Positions 33,622 through 44,742 of a stretch of DNA of 64,000 nt are shown here, in pieces; within the stretch, counting starts at the first letter, position 1, and every line of letters starts with the position of its first letter. The notes under the pieces were generated by a model. It was not told the origin of the DNA. It searched no databases and saw only the letters and a program-made list of their open reading frames with translations. The translations under genes and the position numbers were made by a program. This stretch comes from Lophium mytilinum (lineage: Eukaryota > Ascomycota > Dothideomycetes > Mytilinidiales > Mytilinidiaceae), in NCBI GenBank assembly GCA_010093605.1, contig MU004198.1, positions 688,456 through 752,455 of the forward strand, in the 5' to 3' direction.

Positions 33622-34124
33622 CCCTCTGCAGCCCTGAGTCTCAGCGTAAGCAATCTCTCCTCTTACGGTCAGCATATTCCGAGGATACGAGCGGTGCACG
33701 TCGAAAGAAAGCAAGACTGCCACCCGCCCCCAACCCAACAAGCCACTACCGGTTCAACGCTCCAGAACGCAAGTTCACGCCACTGAACTCGAAGACTCAT
33801 AAAATCGTGTCGAAGAGTCAGAAGTACAAGTCCCTGGTCAACAAAGCTGACGAGATAAAGCGAAGGGTCTTCGAGTTGAGGATGGTGTCTGCTCCGTCAT
33901 CCACAACACAAAAGAAGTAGAGGCTCGTCGAAAACAGTGACGAAGTCCGCAGCCATCGGTCCAAGGAGCACGAGGAGCAGATAGCGGTCTGGGAAGAAGG
34001 CCTGGAAGCCCATTACCAGGCGGTAAACGCTGCTGTAAATAGATTGAACGATTTCCATGCGAAGGAGGAGAGATCAGCCGGATATGCCTTAGATCAAAAC
34101 AGCTCGGCGGCGCCTCCTGGTTAG
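33622..34124 (+). pseudogene. Broken coding fragment (coiled-coil protein) inside the 161-bp array
   Basis: One frame reads from about 33622 (beginning near PSTLCSPESQRKQ) to a TAG at 34122 and is interrupted by an in-frame TAG at 33918-33920. Before the stop it encodes a basic part (ARRKKARLPPAPNPTSHYRF, then SKSQKYKSLVNKADEIKRRV). After the stop it encodes a heptad-like helix (SKEHEEQIAVWEEGLEAHYQ, then AVNRLNDFHAKEERSAG). Composition and heptads look like ancestral protein-coding sequence, unlike the flanking repeats. No start codon or splice sites were assigned and the family is not recognised. It separates repeat units anchored at 33529 and 34287. Confidence 0.5.
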
Positions 34125-34931
34125 ACGTTTGAAGGTTGCCACGAGGATTGGTTAGGTCGGGAGTATCTCAAAGCGTCCGGAGGTTGCAGTCTTCTACTTC
34201 AACGCAGTATCGGGAATCGGACGTGATGAGTTGCTGTTTTGATAGCGCGAGGAACCGCCTGGCTTCTCAGGCCCATCCATCTTCTTAATGCTATTTCCAA
34301 GGCTCGCAAATCAGGCTATTGCTTTTACTAGACCAGTCTCTCTTCCCTCTGGCTTACTAGCGGAGATTAAACGTGTCGAGTTGACGTTTTGACAGCGTTG
34401 TTCTATGTCTGTGGCTTCTCTGACTCACGCATGTTCTGGATGCTGACGATGTCATTTCCGAGGCTCGTAATTCAGGCTTGTGCCTGTTACATATCAGTTT
34501 CTCTTCCCTCTAGCCTAGTAGAGAAAATCAGACGTGCCGAGCTGGTCCCTTGACAGCGTTGGTAGATGTCTGTGGTTTCCCCAGCCCAGCAATCCTCTCG
34601 ATGCCTGCGATATCCATTCCCGAGGCTCGTGAATCTAGCTTTTGCTCTATGTATGCCAGTTTCGCGTCGCTCTGGCCCACTAGCGGGAATCAAGCGTGTC
34701 GACTTGCCATTTTGATAGCGTGGGTAACTATCCGTGGCTTCTCAGGCTCATCCGTCTTTCGAATGCTTACAATGTCAATCGCCGAAGCTCGTAAAACAGG
34801 CATTCGCAAGAGCTCGAACTCCTTCCCACACAAGGCGAGTTCATACCGGAAGGTTGTAGCATTCGCTCGCGTGGCCGCTCCAGAGATCCCAATAAATCAC
34901 CAATAATGCTCCTGTAGTCTTTCGGGCGCAT

Positions 34932-37305
34932 TTATGGATGAAGCGGCGAAGTAGATCTGCTCCTGGGACCTGGCCCCGGAACTCTCGGTGGATGATAGCC
35001 CTGCTGGATCAGGGCCCTGACTCTAGCAGTCGCATCCAAATTCCCCGCATTCGCTGCTTTACTGTACCACTCCACCGCTTGGTAAATATCGACGTCAACG
35101 TGCACACCAATCTCGTAGAAGTATCCCACGGCAAAAAGCGCCGTAGGAAGGTCCTGGTCAGCCGCTCTTTTCGCACGTGTGAAAGCGATTTCCTTATTGG
35201 CTTCAAAGACGCCCTCGTAGCCGACGAGAAACCATCTTGATAGGCTCATGTCTGCCTCTGGCTCCCCTTGGAGGGAGGCAAGCTCTAAGTAGTGCATCGA
35301 TAATGCTGGGTCGAACGGACAGCCTAAAGTGCACAGCTCGTAGGCCGATCCCATCTTTAGCTGAGCTTTCGCAAAACCAAGATATGCAGCTTTTTCTATG
35401 TTTTTACGGGCGGAAGCCAGGTCTTTAAGCTCCGGGGTCCTGAAGTGCGGTAAATCGTCCGCTTGGAGTAGACCAAGAACCTGGCCAAAGTATGAGCTTT
35501 CGAATACAGTTTTGGATCTCGAGCTTGCTTACATAGGCGGCTTGGGGAGCATACTCGTCGGCTCTCTGGGCAGCAGTCTTGATCAGCGGTATAGCCTTCG
35601 CGAAGTCTACCTTTTGATCGTGTTGCCCTAGAAACGCTATCATAGCCAGACGCTGAGAGATTGTCAGCAGGGTGGCAAAAGAATCGAAATGAATTGACCT
35701 TACGTAGCAGCACGCAGCGTCATTTTCCTTTCTGCCTCTCTCGTAGTATTCAATCGCTTTGGTCGGGTCGTTGCTGCTCTCATACATCATACCCATACGG
35801 TAAGCGGCTCGCATATATCCTTCTGATAGAGCATCTCTGTACAGGTGGAAAGCAGACCTTTTATTGACCCTATGGCCAAAGTGGCCAAACTCAAGCCATT
35901 TCCCTTTCTCGAAGTTTGCGTGGGGGTGTCCTTGTGCAACCAAAAAGTCGATGATATTCTTAGCATCAATCTCGAGCTGTGAACCCTCCACTGAGCTCTG
36001 GAAAGACGAATTCTTGGTGTCGCATACATTTCTTTCGCGCGAGTAACAAACAAGAAGCCAGTTTAAGGCATCACTAGCCCAGGCCAGCTGCATATCAGGG
36101 TCCACTGAGTACAGCACGAGTTCCCGTGCCCTCTCAATGACCCTGCCCTTTTCTTCGTGGGTAAGGGGCACATTTGGCGAGACTGGATCCGGTAGTTTTG
36201 GAAAAGAAGAGGGAAGTTCGTATATTTCTAAGCCGACAGGGGTGACACGGATCTCTGGCAGTGCTTCGGTCTTTTCATGGTATGTTGACGAAGGTGAATC
36301 CGGAGAGCTTCTAGTATGTGATCTTAGTTGAGCGGAAGCCTCTACTAATGTTTTCGGTACATCTTTCCTCCTTACGTTGAAAGTAGGTGTCACGGCTCGA
36401 CGATCGGAAGGCTCGCCGCCATCAGCCACATACTTGGGGCTTAATTGGAGACTTCCCATGCTTCTTTCAGCTTCAGAAATGCCATAGACATCCCTACCGC
36501 CTCGTGTCTCAGTTCGCTCTGGGTCTGGTGATCTCTGCGAGACCTTCTGCTGTGCAGCAACCAAGGCTCGTCTGTAGGCCTTCGAATTGACAATGATATC
36601 ATCGAACTCGAATTCCCTGCCATCAATTGTTGAAGTTGTATCCGCGACGTCACCGAATATGCTGTCTGGTGCACGCCTGCCCGAGAATATGGACTCAGCG
36701 ACGTTAAGTTTGGGGTTTGTTGCTCGTAGAGAGCGTGTGTCATCGGCGACGCGGTTCAGAACAGCGCTGTTCTGTTGTAATAGTCGCGTGATATCAGTCA
36801 AAGATTGCCTAAAGTAAGGGTTAGTAGGACGGCGTGAGGGGTTCAGATCAACTTACATTTGCAGACCCTGGATGAGTAACGTTAGAGCTGCCTGCTGTCC
36901 TCGTATCTGAGCGAGGTATTCCTTCATATTATCCTCATTCCCAGCAGCCTGCCTCTGGTCCTCCATCCAGGTCTTTGCGCAAAGTCTGATGGATCGACGT
37001 CGAGCTTCTGGATTTCATCGTCGAGACAGGCGTAGACGACGGCGCAGCCAGTCAAGGCGATATCCAAAGCAGAAACAAGCTCAGGCCTGGACCGCAGATA
37101 CACAGTCAGAGCATCCGTTATTCTGGAGAAAGAGGCCCTGGATGTTGGAGAGAGCAGCGCTGATTAGTATAGACTCAGAACACAAGGCTGCAATCGTAAT
37201 GTGAGCGTTTTTGAACTTGTGGCGCAACGTATCGAGAGTCTTGACTGTCTTAAGACATGCTGTCGTGATTTGAAGGACGCTCGCGGTCACCGAAAGAGGA
37301 TCCAT
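34932..37305 (-). CDS. Sel1-repeat protein with STAND-type fungal N-terminal domain; N-terminal frame disturbed
   Basis: The C-terminal two thirds contain Sel1-like helical repeats (AAYRMGMMYESSNDPTKAIEYY, AQLKMGSAYELCTLGCPFDP, ALFAVGYFYEIGVH then VDIYQAVEWYSKAANAGN), as in SKT5/Chs4-type scaffold proteins, after a disordered Ser-rich region. The N-terminus, MDPLSVTASVLQITTACLK, is the typical fungal N-terminal domain of STAND/NACHT proteins. Introns fit after LQ in IQGLQM, after DAACCY (51 nt, stop-free) and after QAAY (ends TTTGGCCAG). Between about 37,120 and 36,975 the family-like sequence (RSRPELVSALDIALTGC) is in the +1 frame relative to both sides. Two small compensating indels therefore seem to have hit the N-terminal domain, leaving stops in the main frame. 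Either the N-terminal domain is dead, or there are assembly errors, or translation starts downstream (MTDITRLLQQ in the next exon is unlikely). Confidence 0.6.
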
Positions 37306-37853
37306 TGGTGTCTGTTAGCACCTGTCAATGGCAGTTGAGAGTAGATCCATCGCTGAGTTGTGAGAAGGCTGAAGTCGGCGGGCTTCCAAGGCTCAGCCCC
37401 CACTTCATGCATGGCATCTTCGTTAACACAGTCGCCATTGACCAGACTCGGGACTGTGAACTATCTTGTCGTCGTTCACGGTGTCGCGCAGATGACGGCT
37501 TGGGAGCAAATGGTAATCAAGGGACTAGCCATCGTCTACTTTCGTAGATGAAGTTGCAGGAAGGTTGGCAGAGTCGGCTTTGTCGGAGATAATCCCCAGG
37601 GTCATCCCAGGAGCCAATATTACGGGACACAATGCCAGTGGTGATGTCTGAATTAAAGTAGCCATTCTGACCAATTACAATATTGTACATAATTAAATCC
37701 CAAGCCCATTCAATATCATGGAACTTGTCATGAATCATCTCCGTCATGTTCGCTAAAACGCAAGAAGAATAATCAGTGTGTCTCCTGAATAGGAATAATT
37801 AGTAGCCTGGCAAGGTAGACTGTGTCGTGACGTTAAGAAGCACCATTAAGGGC
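37306..37853. other. Intergenic between Sel1-type gene and PH-domain gene
   Basis: 548 bp with no supported gene. Short frames on the plus strand (37305-37551) have no family similarity and sit in the promoter of the Sel1-type gene. Confidence 0.4.
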
Positions 37854-39225
37854 CTATCGCTGCGCAGACGATGTAGCTGCAGCAGTCGAGCTAGGCTGAG
37901 CAGTCCGCTGGATCTCAGCCTCTTTGCGCTTTGCGAATAAGCTCTTGAAGGCACCGAGCCATCTCGCCAGATTGTCTTCGCTGAGTGCACAAAATCGGTA
38001 GTTTCGCTCATCGGAGATAATCTGCATGCAATAGGGTTTCGACCTCGATACAGGATCAATTTCAACGGCGTTAATGATGTTTGCTAGCGGGATGATAAGA
38101 TTCGCAGAGTACTCCTAGCTGTAAATCAGTATGAGATGCACAATGTGAGATTTGACGAGCGTACCTCTTCGTTCTTATACAGTCCAAGCGATTTCGGTCG
38201 TAGAACCACCCATAACTTTTTCCACTGCCGGACACCTCCTTTGGATTTCAGGATGTAAAGCCAGCCGTGGTAGATCACTCTCTCGTCGTCTGGTGTAGTA
38301 CCAAGTCCGCTGGCTTGACTAATATTGCGCATCGCGTCCGATCGACTGTCGCCGGGCAGCACGTCGGCGGCTGATCTATCTCGGGTCTTGGGGTTGTTCA
38401 ACGATATAGATGATTCGCGGAAGCGTGTGGGTGCCGTTGTATCTGAAAAGTCGGAGAATGACCCTGCCTCGTTGCCAGAGTAATTTATCAGTGCGTGAGA
38501 AGGCCGCCGCAAGCTATGCATATTCCCTGCTTCAGCAGAAGAGCCTGGTCTCGGAAAGGGATCAGCTTCCGAAGAGCTGGAACCCACTCCTTCCCTCTTC
38601 CCAAATTTTCCGAAGCCCTGAAACGTACCACGAGCACCTCCAGGGCTCATCAGTATCATCTCCTCTTCCTCTTCATCGATCCGAGCCTCGGTCCTTATCA
38701 GTTCCACCCATTCCTGCGCATCCTTTTCGCTCGGTGCTCCGATGTGGAAGTTCCTTGAGGGAGAAAAAAGGCCAAACACATGGTCCATCTTGCGCTTAGG
38801 GTCCTTCTGGCGCGCGACCGCTGTGACTTCAGACAAGTTGATCTGATGCCGCAATTTCGTTTCATCCTTGTCCTTGTAAATTGAAAGTAGGTTCGGCCGT
38901 AGAACGAGGTGAATTGGTTTCCAGGACTGGAGAAGTTCAAGCATTAGTACGTGTGTCCGTGTGATATACTCAATCTTGTAGAAGTTACCTTTGTCTTGCG
39001 CGTGCGCTTCAGGACGGTGCCCGACTTGAGGACTCTGTCAAACTCGAAGCTCCCATTCTGATTCACCGGCGACAGTATCTCGGACGGCTGCTTGTTTGTC
39101 TTGTCGTGGACAGTGTTCACGCGCATGGACAGGTTGGGTGGCTCGATTCTCATACCCATCGAGGGCTTCTGGCGAGTCGCGACTGGAATTGGAATTGGGA
39201 GAGTTTGTGTGGTGTTTTCCGGCAT
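37854..39225 (-). CDS. Tandem PH-domain protein (Opy1-like)
   Basis: Three exons: 39225 to about 38994, about 38929-38163, and about 38114-37854. They are joined by GTAACT...TACTAAT...CTCCAG and GTACGC...CAGCTAG introns. The first PH domain begins with SGTVLKRTRKTK, continues SWKPIHLVLRPNLLSIYKD and reaches AQEWVELI. The second begins VIYHGWLYILKSKGGVRQWK, continues LWVVLRPKSLGLYKN and ends LARWLGAFKSLFAKRK. They are separated by a disordered Ser/Gly-rich linker. Two PH domains in one small protein is the layout of fungal Opy1-like phosphoinositide sensors. A membrane-lipid binding role is likely by family, but the exact lipid is not visible. The tail is Gln/Thr/Ala-rich and ends AATSSAQR. 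It is divergent from RIA1 across 614 bp. Confidence 0.75.
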
Positions 39226-39839
39226 CTTGACTTATATCATTCGAGGGCGGACAATGCGAAGACGCCCAGGGCTACGTGCTCATGGTGTATAAGGGGCAGA
39301 AGTCCGTAGCCACGGATCTGAATTGTAGGAGCAGCGTGATGCAGGAGACACAGCGAATGAGGGAAGCTAGCGCGGCAGGGAGGCATGTGCAGACGCAGAC
39401 AAGGGTGCTCAGGACCGCAATGCTGTGGCGAGAGTGAATGGCGATATAGTCCTGAGACGGCTGGGCAGCGCCCTGGGCGGGTGGTGTTGCGGAGGGGTGT
39501 ATGACGAGGTGAGAGAGCAGCGGCGTGAGCTTGACGTCGGGCGGGAGCCACAGCAGCGCGGGGTCTCGAAACTGTTTCGACTCATTTCGACTAACTCAGC
39601 CTCAACTTTTCTCGACAACCGACCACCAACCATCTGTCGAAGAGGCTCTGGTCCTCGTTCTTCTATTCTGAGATACCCGGCGCCGTTGAAACTATTTAAC
39701 GCGCGTCAAGCCCTTTAAACACCTGCTTTCATTCTTTCACGTCCAATATTCCCGAAGCCAGTAGCCTATAGAATTTTATAGGCGCCCTCCTCCGAAACCC
39801 AGCGCAAACCTCCATATCGCCTCTAGGCGCATAGCTAGT
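39226..39839. promoter_or_regulatory. Divergent promoter between PH-domain gene and RIA1
   Basis: 614 bp between start codons, GC-rich at 39430-39560. No gene is supported. Open frames on both strands here (39237-39718) look like chance frames of GC-rich promoter sequence. Confidence 0.4.
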
Positions 39840-42800
39840 ATGCCTGTTGTTAGCCCAGAAAAGCTGGTGTCGCTGCAGCATGCGGCCGCAGACGTCCGAA
39901 ATGTATACCCTCTGAAGAGCCCTCATAGCGGTTTACACGGACTAACTTTTCTTTTAGATATGCATCCTGGCTCACGTAGTATGTAGGACTGGTCTAATTT
40001 GCACTCTTTCCAACTGACGATGGTGCTAAGGACCATGGAAAAACCTCCCTCACCGATGCCCTCATCGCCACCAACGGCATCATCTCCCCGAAGTTGGCGG
40101 GAAAGATACGATACCTCGACTCAAGGCCAGACGAACAACTACGGGGCATCACGATGGAATCCTCAGCTATCTCACTATACTTCTCCCTATCACGGAAGAC
40201 CGCCCCAGACACGAGCCCAGAGCAGAAGGAATACTTAATAAATCTGATAGACTCGCCCGGCCATATTGACTTCAGCAGCGAAGTCTCCACCGCGTCGCGG
40301 CTATGTGACGGCGCAGTAGTGCTTGTAGATGCCGTTGAAGGCGTGTGTAGTCAGACGGTGACCGTATTGCGGCAGACATGGATCGAAAAACTCAAGCCAA
40401 TACTTGTCATTAACAAAATGGACCGACTAATCACAGAACTGAAGATGAGTCCGGGTGAGGCGTATACTCATCTCAGCAAGCTACTCGAACAAGTCAATGC
40501 CGTAATGGGCAGCTTCTTCCAAGGCGACCGAATGGAAGATGACCTCAAATGGAGAGAGAAAATGGAAGAGAAGATCAATGCCGCGGCCGAAAAAGCGCAA
40601 GAGAGAACTGACGGTATTAGCTCGTCCGTATTGGAGAATGGCGATGGCATCGACACTACCAACACGCCCGCTGAGTATGAGGAAAGGGATGACGAAGACA
40701 TTTACTTCTCCCCAGAAAACAATAACGTTATCTTTAGCAGTGCCATCGACGGATGGGCATTCACCGTCAAGCAATTCGCTGGTCTCTATGAGAAGAAGCT
40801 CGGAATCAAACGATCGGTACTCGAGAAGGTGCTCTGGGGCGACTTCTATCTAGATCCAAAGAACAAACGTGTATTGGGGTCGAAGCACCTCAAAGGCAGG
40901 AACTTAAAGCCGATGTTTGTCCAACTAGTCCTAGACAACATATGGGCTGTATACGACGCTACCACGGGCGGTGATCAAGGGAAGGGGTGCGTGGATCTCC
41001 TTATTCTTCTACAAGTCCTTGTTAAACATGTACATACACGATACGATCAGATACTTATTACTCCTCAACAGAGATCCTACCAAAGTAGAGAAAATCACCA
41101 AATCCCTATCCATAAAGCTCCCACCACACGTTCTCCGCTCTCGAGACCCAAGAGCCCTATTGACGACACTCTTCGCTGCTTGGCTCCCTCTGTCAACAGC
41201 GCTCCTAGTCTCAGTCATCGAATACCTCCCATCGCCACCCAAAGCGCAAGCTGCACGAATGACCGAACTTATCGACAACTCCCCCGGCTCCGACTTTGTC
41301 AGTCCAGAAGTTCGAAGCGCAATGACCAGCTTCAAAGCCTCAAAAGACGACCCAGTTGTCGCCTACGTGAGCAAAATGGTTGCCATCCCGGCCAGCGAGC
41401 TCCCCGAAAACAAGAGGCGCGGCGGTGGTGCACTCAGCGCCGAAGAAGCCCGCGAGCTCGGCCGCAAGAAACGTGCTGAGCTCGCACGCGTGCAAGCAGC
41501 TGCCAACGGCGGGAATTCTGTCGACCATCTCACCCAGGCCATCAGCAGCACCGCGATTGGAGAGCAAGAAAAAACAACCGAGTCCGAGTCCGCAGATTCA
41601 GCGGAAGAGGAGCATCTCATTGGCTTCGCACGCCTCTATTCTGGCACTCTCTCCGTTGGTGACGAGATCTACGTCCTTCCGCCCAAGTTCTCCCCAGCGA
41701 AACCGCACGCTCAACCTGAACCACCAAAAGTTACCATCACAGCACTCTATCTGCTTATGGGCCGCGGTCTAGAACCTCTCACCCACGTTCCCGCTGGTGT
41801 CGTCTTCGGTATTGGTGGTCTGGCAGGACACGTCCTGAAATCCGGGACACTTTGTTCGCAACTCGACGGCTCCGTCAATTTGGCTGGCATAAACATGGGC
41901 ACACAGCCTATTGTGCGGGTTGCTCTCGAACCAACGAACCCATCGGATCTAGGAAAGATGATCACTGGGCTGAAGCTGCTCGAGCAGAGCGATCCATGTG
42001 CTGAGTACGAGGTTTTGCAGAGCGGAGAGCATGTCATTCTCACGGCGGGCGAGCTGCATCTGGAGAGGTGTCTTAAGGACCTGAGGGAGAGATTTGCAAA
42101 GTGTGATATTCAAGCCGGAGCGCCCATCGTACCATACAGGGAGAGTATTGTCAGGGCAGAGGAGATGAATCCGCCCAGGGACAGGGACCTACCTAGAGGC
42201 ACGGTGATCGGTGTCACGACGTCTAAGCAGGTCACCCTCAAGCTGAGAGTGAGACCACTACCAGCAGCCGTGACCGAGTTCCTCGGGAACAACGCTGGCG
42301 CGATCAAGCGGCTATATTCTGAGAGCCGGGCTAAAGAAGAGCGAGAGCGGACCGGTGGTGATGACACACCTCCTGAGCAGGATGGAATGGAGGAGGCCGA
42401 GCCGCTGGAGACCGGCCACATTCTGAGCTTGGCAGACTTCAAAACGGAGCTGAAGAAAGCTTTTGCAGAGGCTAAGGGCGAGAAAGAGATTTGGAACGGG
42501 GTGATCGACAAGATAACAGCGTTTGGCCCACGAAGAGTCGGTCCTAACATCCTCATCGACGCAACCGCGCAGGGCATATGCGGCAAAGTGTAAGATTCTA
42601 CTCTATACTTTTCCAATCTCAATGCACAACACTAATTCTCCCAGTCTCCGCGACTCTTCTTCCCCAACTTCAGATTTGTCAACACCGTCAGACAACGCAG
42701 CCCTCACCGACAAAATCGCTTACGCCTTCCAACTCACCACCGCCGCCGGCCCCCTGTGCGCTGAGCCCGTCCAAGGCATCGCCGTCTTCCTCGAAGACCT

Positions 42801-43371
42801 CACCGTCGCCGTCCCCGAGCTCGACACGACCTCCGCCTCGCACGACCGGCTCGGTCGCTTAACCGGCGAAGTCATCAAAACCGTCCGCGACTCCATCCGG
42901 CTCGGCTTCCTCGACTGGTCCCCGCGCATCCTGCTCGCCATGTACACGTGCGAGATCCAAGCCTCCACCGACGTGCTCGGGAAGGTCTACGCCGTGCTGA
43001 ACGGCCGTCGCGGGACCATTCTTTCAGAAACACTGTCAGCAAACTTCTCGGCTTCCACGACTGGGAACTCGACGTTCACGATTGATGCGCTGTTACCGGT
43101 GGCGGAAAGCTTCGGGTTTAGCGATGAGATTCGGAAGAAGAGTAGTGGGAGTGCGAGCCCGCAGTTGCGGTTTGCGGGGTATAAGATGCTGGATGAGGAT
43201 CCGTTCTGGGTGCCGTTTACGGAAGACGAGCTGGAGGATTTGGGGGAGAAGGGGGATCGGGAGAATGTGGCGAAGAGGTATGTGGATGGGGTGAGGGGGC
43301 GGAAGGGGTTGCTGGTGCAGGGGAAGAAGCTGGTTATGGATGCGGAGAAGCAGAAGACGTTGAAGCGGTAG
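39840..43371 (+). CDS. RIA1: Ribosome assembly GTPase Ria1/EFL1
   Basis: Exons 39840-39902, 39958-39978 (only 21 nt), 40031-40986, 41072-42589 and 42645-43371 give 1,094 residues in phase. It is an EF-2-like GTPase that, with Sdo1/SBDS, releases Tif6/eIF6 from late 60S subunits in the cytoplasm. GTPase motifs: AHVDHGKTSLTDAL (G1, split over the micro-exon and exon 3), RGITMESSAISL (switch I), DSPGHIDFSSEV (G3) and VINKMDRL (G4). The domain II barrel (LIGFARLYSGTLSVGDEIYV), the EF-G III/IV regions (EHVILTAGELHLERCLKDL) and the EFL1-specific insertions (acidic EYEERDDEDIYFSPE; KLPPHVLRSRDPRALLTTLF) follow. The C-terminal domain V is intact (GKVYAVLNGRRGTILSE). The 21-nt exon encodes ICILAHV and is needed to complete G1. 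Confidence 0.93.
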
Positions 43372-44136
43372 GTGGCGGGGTGAGAGGGGATTGGCATAGG
43401 GCGTTAGAGTAGATGGGGCGGTGCAAAAAGCAGCGAGATGTAAAGAGTAATGATTGTGTTATTCAAGTTTGAGAGATTACATACTCTCGGGAGCTTCACA
43501 GAGACCTTTTCCACTTCCCAACGTGCTCGATCTAGATGCAATTTGAAATGAGCGTGAAAGAAGTCTTGCAGCGATTAAAGCAAGCTTCCGTCCAGTCCCA
43601 TTCCGATGAAAATGGGACTATTGGAATCACGAACACCTTCGTACCCGATTGCCGTGTCTATGATCCGGAAAAATCGTTTTGCATACCGAACTTAGCAGTG
43701 TCGTCGTAAATGCGGCGTTGGACTCTGCGGCGCCGAAAAACGAGCAAACTCCTCCAAATCTTTACTGAATTTCTTCAAATATATTAGATTTAAAGTCTCT
43801 GAAGATATCTCTCAAGTGTGCCTGTTTCAGAATTTTATTTAGTGTAGAGTTGGTGGAGTTTTGTTTGTTTTGGTGTTGTGCCCACGGTGCTGCATTCCGG
43901 CCTCGTTTTTCGGCGTCGCAGAGGTTGGGTTGAGTGCAGAAGGTCACGTGGAGAAAATAGCTCGGCCTCGCTTGTTTGACTAGCGTGGCGCACTTTCTTG
44001 GCGCGGCCATCCAACTTTGCGGATTCTCGATTTCCTTACGACACGACGACATATTCGCGATCCACCACAACACACCGTCAAGGTACGCCCGAAAGCACGC
44101 TGGATACACGGCAACTCAACTAACGATTCTCTCTAG
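43372..44136. promoter_or_regulatory. Intergenic, RPL32 promoter with a 5' UTR intron
   Basis: 765 bp. AG|GTACGC at 44093 and CTAACGATTCTCTCTAG ending at 44136 define a 44-nt intron whose acceptor directly abuts the RPL32 start codon. Further upstream is TA-rich sequence (43740-43850) without genes. Confidence 0.5.
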
Positions 44137-44742
44137 ATGGTCGCCTCTAAGAAGCATGTCCCGATCGTCAAGAAGCGTACGTCGAACCTCGAATACTGGC
44201 GCTCGCAGCCTCCTCCGCCGCCTGCGTTCTCTACAACAATGGTATCATACTGATTTCGCGATTCTTGTGCAGACACCAAGCGGTTCAACCGCCACCAGAG
44301 CGACAGGTTCATGTGTGTGGACCCTAGCTGGAGAAAGCCCAAGGGTATCGACAACCGCGTGAGGAGGCGTTTCAAGGGCCAGGCTGCTATGCCCAAGGTG
44401 AGGAGCATCAACGGACACTCAAAAACAAGGCTGACTAGATTTCTACTGCTAGATTGGTTACGGATCCAACAAGAAGACGAGGCATTTGATGCCCAGCGGC
44501 CACAAGGCCTTCCTCGTGCACAACATCCGCGAGTGCGTATCACCAACCCGATAGTCACAGCCAGTGGATCGCTAACATAATCAATTATCAGTGTCGACCT
44601 GCTCCTGATGCAGAACCGCACCTTCGCCGCAGAAATCTCCCACTCGGTCTCGGCACGCAAGCGAATTGAAATCGTTGCCCGGGCGAAGCAGCTGAGCGTC
44701 AAGGTCACGAACGGCAAGGCCAGAGTCAAGACGGAGTCGTAG
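44137..44742 (+). CDS. RPL32: 60S ribosomal protein L32 (eL32)
   Basis: Four exons, 44137-44176, 44273-44397, 44453-44532 and 44592-44742, give 131 residues, the normal size. Sequence landmarks: [91 protein letters not shown] and [19 protein letters not shown]. All splice sites are GT...AG with phases 1, 0 and 2 that join correctly. This is a structural protein of the large subunit. Intron richness at the 5' end of the gene is usual for ribosomal protein genes in filamentous fungi, and a further intron sits in the 5' UTR. Confidence 0.95.

Larger units (their letters stand above)
31745..34830 (+). repeat. Degenerate tandem array with fixed 161-bp period, interrupted twice
   Basis: A motif close to GATGTCATTTCCAGGGCTTG starts at 31831, 31991, 32152, 32563 (weak), 32724, 32885, 33046, 33207, 33368, 33529, 34287, 34448, 34609 and 34771. 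Within blocks the spacing is 160-162 bp, almost always 161, although the units differ at many positions. Each unit then has GAATCAG, a CTTCCCTCTTTAGC-like stretch, AAGTAGCCTAGATTAGA, TTTTGACAGC and a CATGCATAACCAGCTT-like segment. 161 is not a multiple of three and frames are closed, so this is non-coding. Interruptions are 32161 to about 32345 (GC-rich open segment) and about 33560-34130 (broken coding fragment). Confidence 0.85.

Noticed and set aside
31745-34830. CRISPR-like regular array
   Set aside because: Regular spacing caught the eye, but the whole 161-bp unit is repeated, with no short identical repeats separated by unique spacers, and the genome is fungal.
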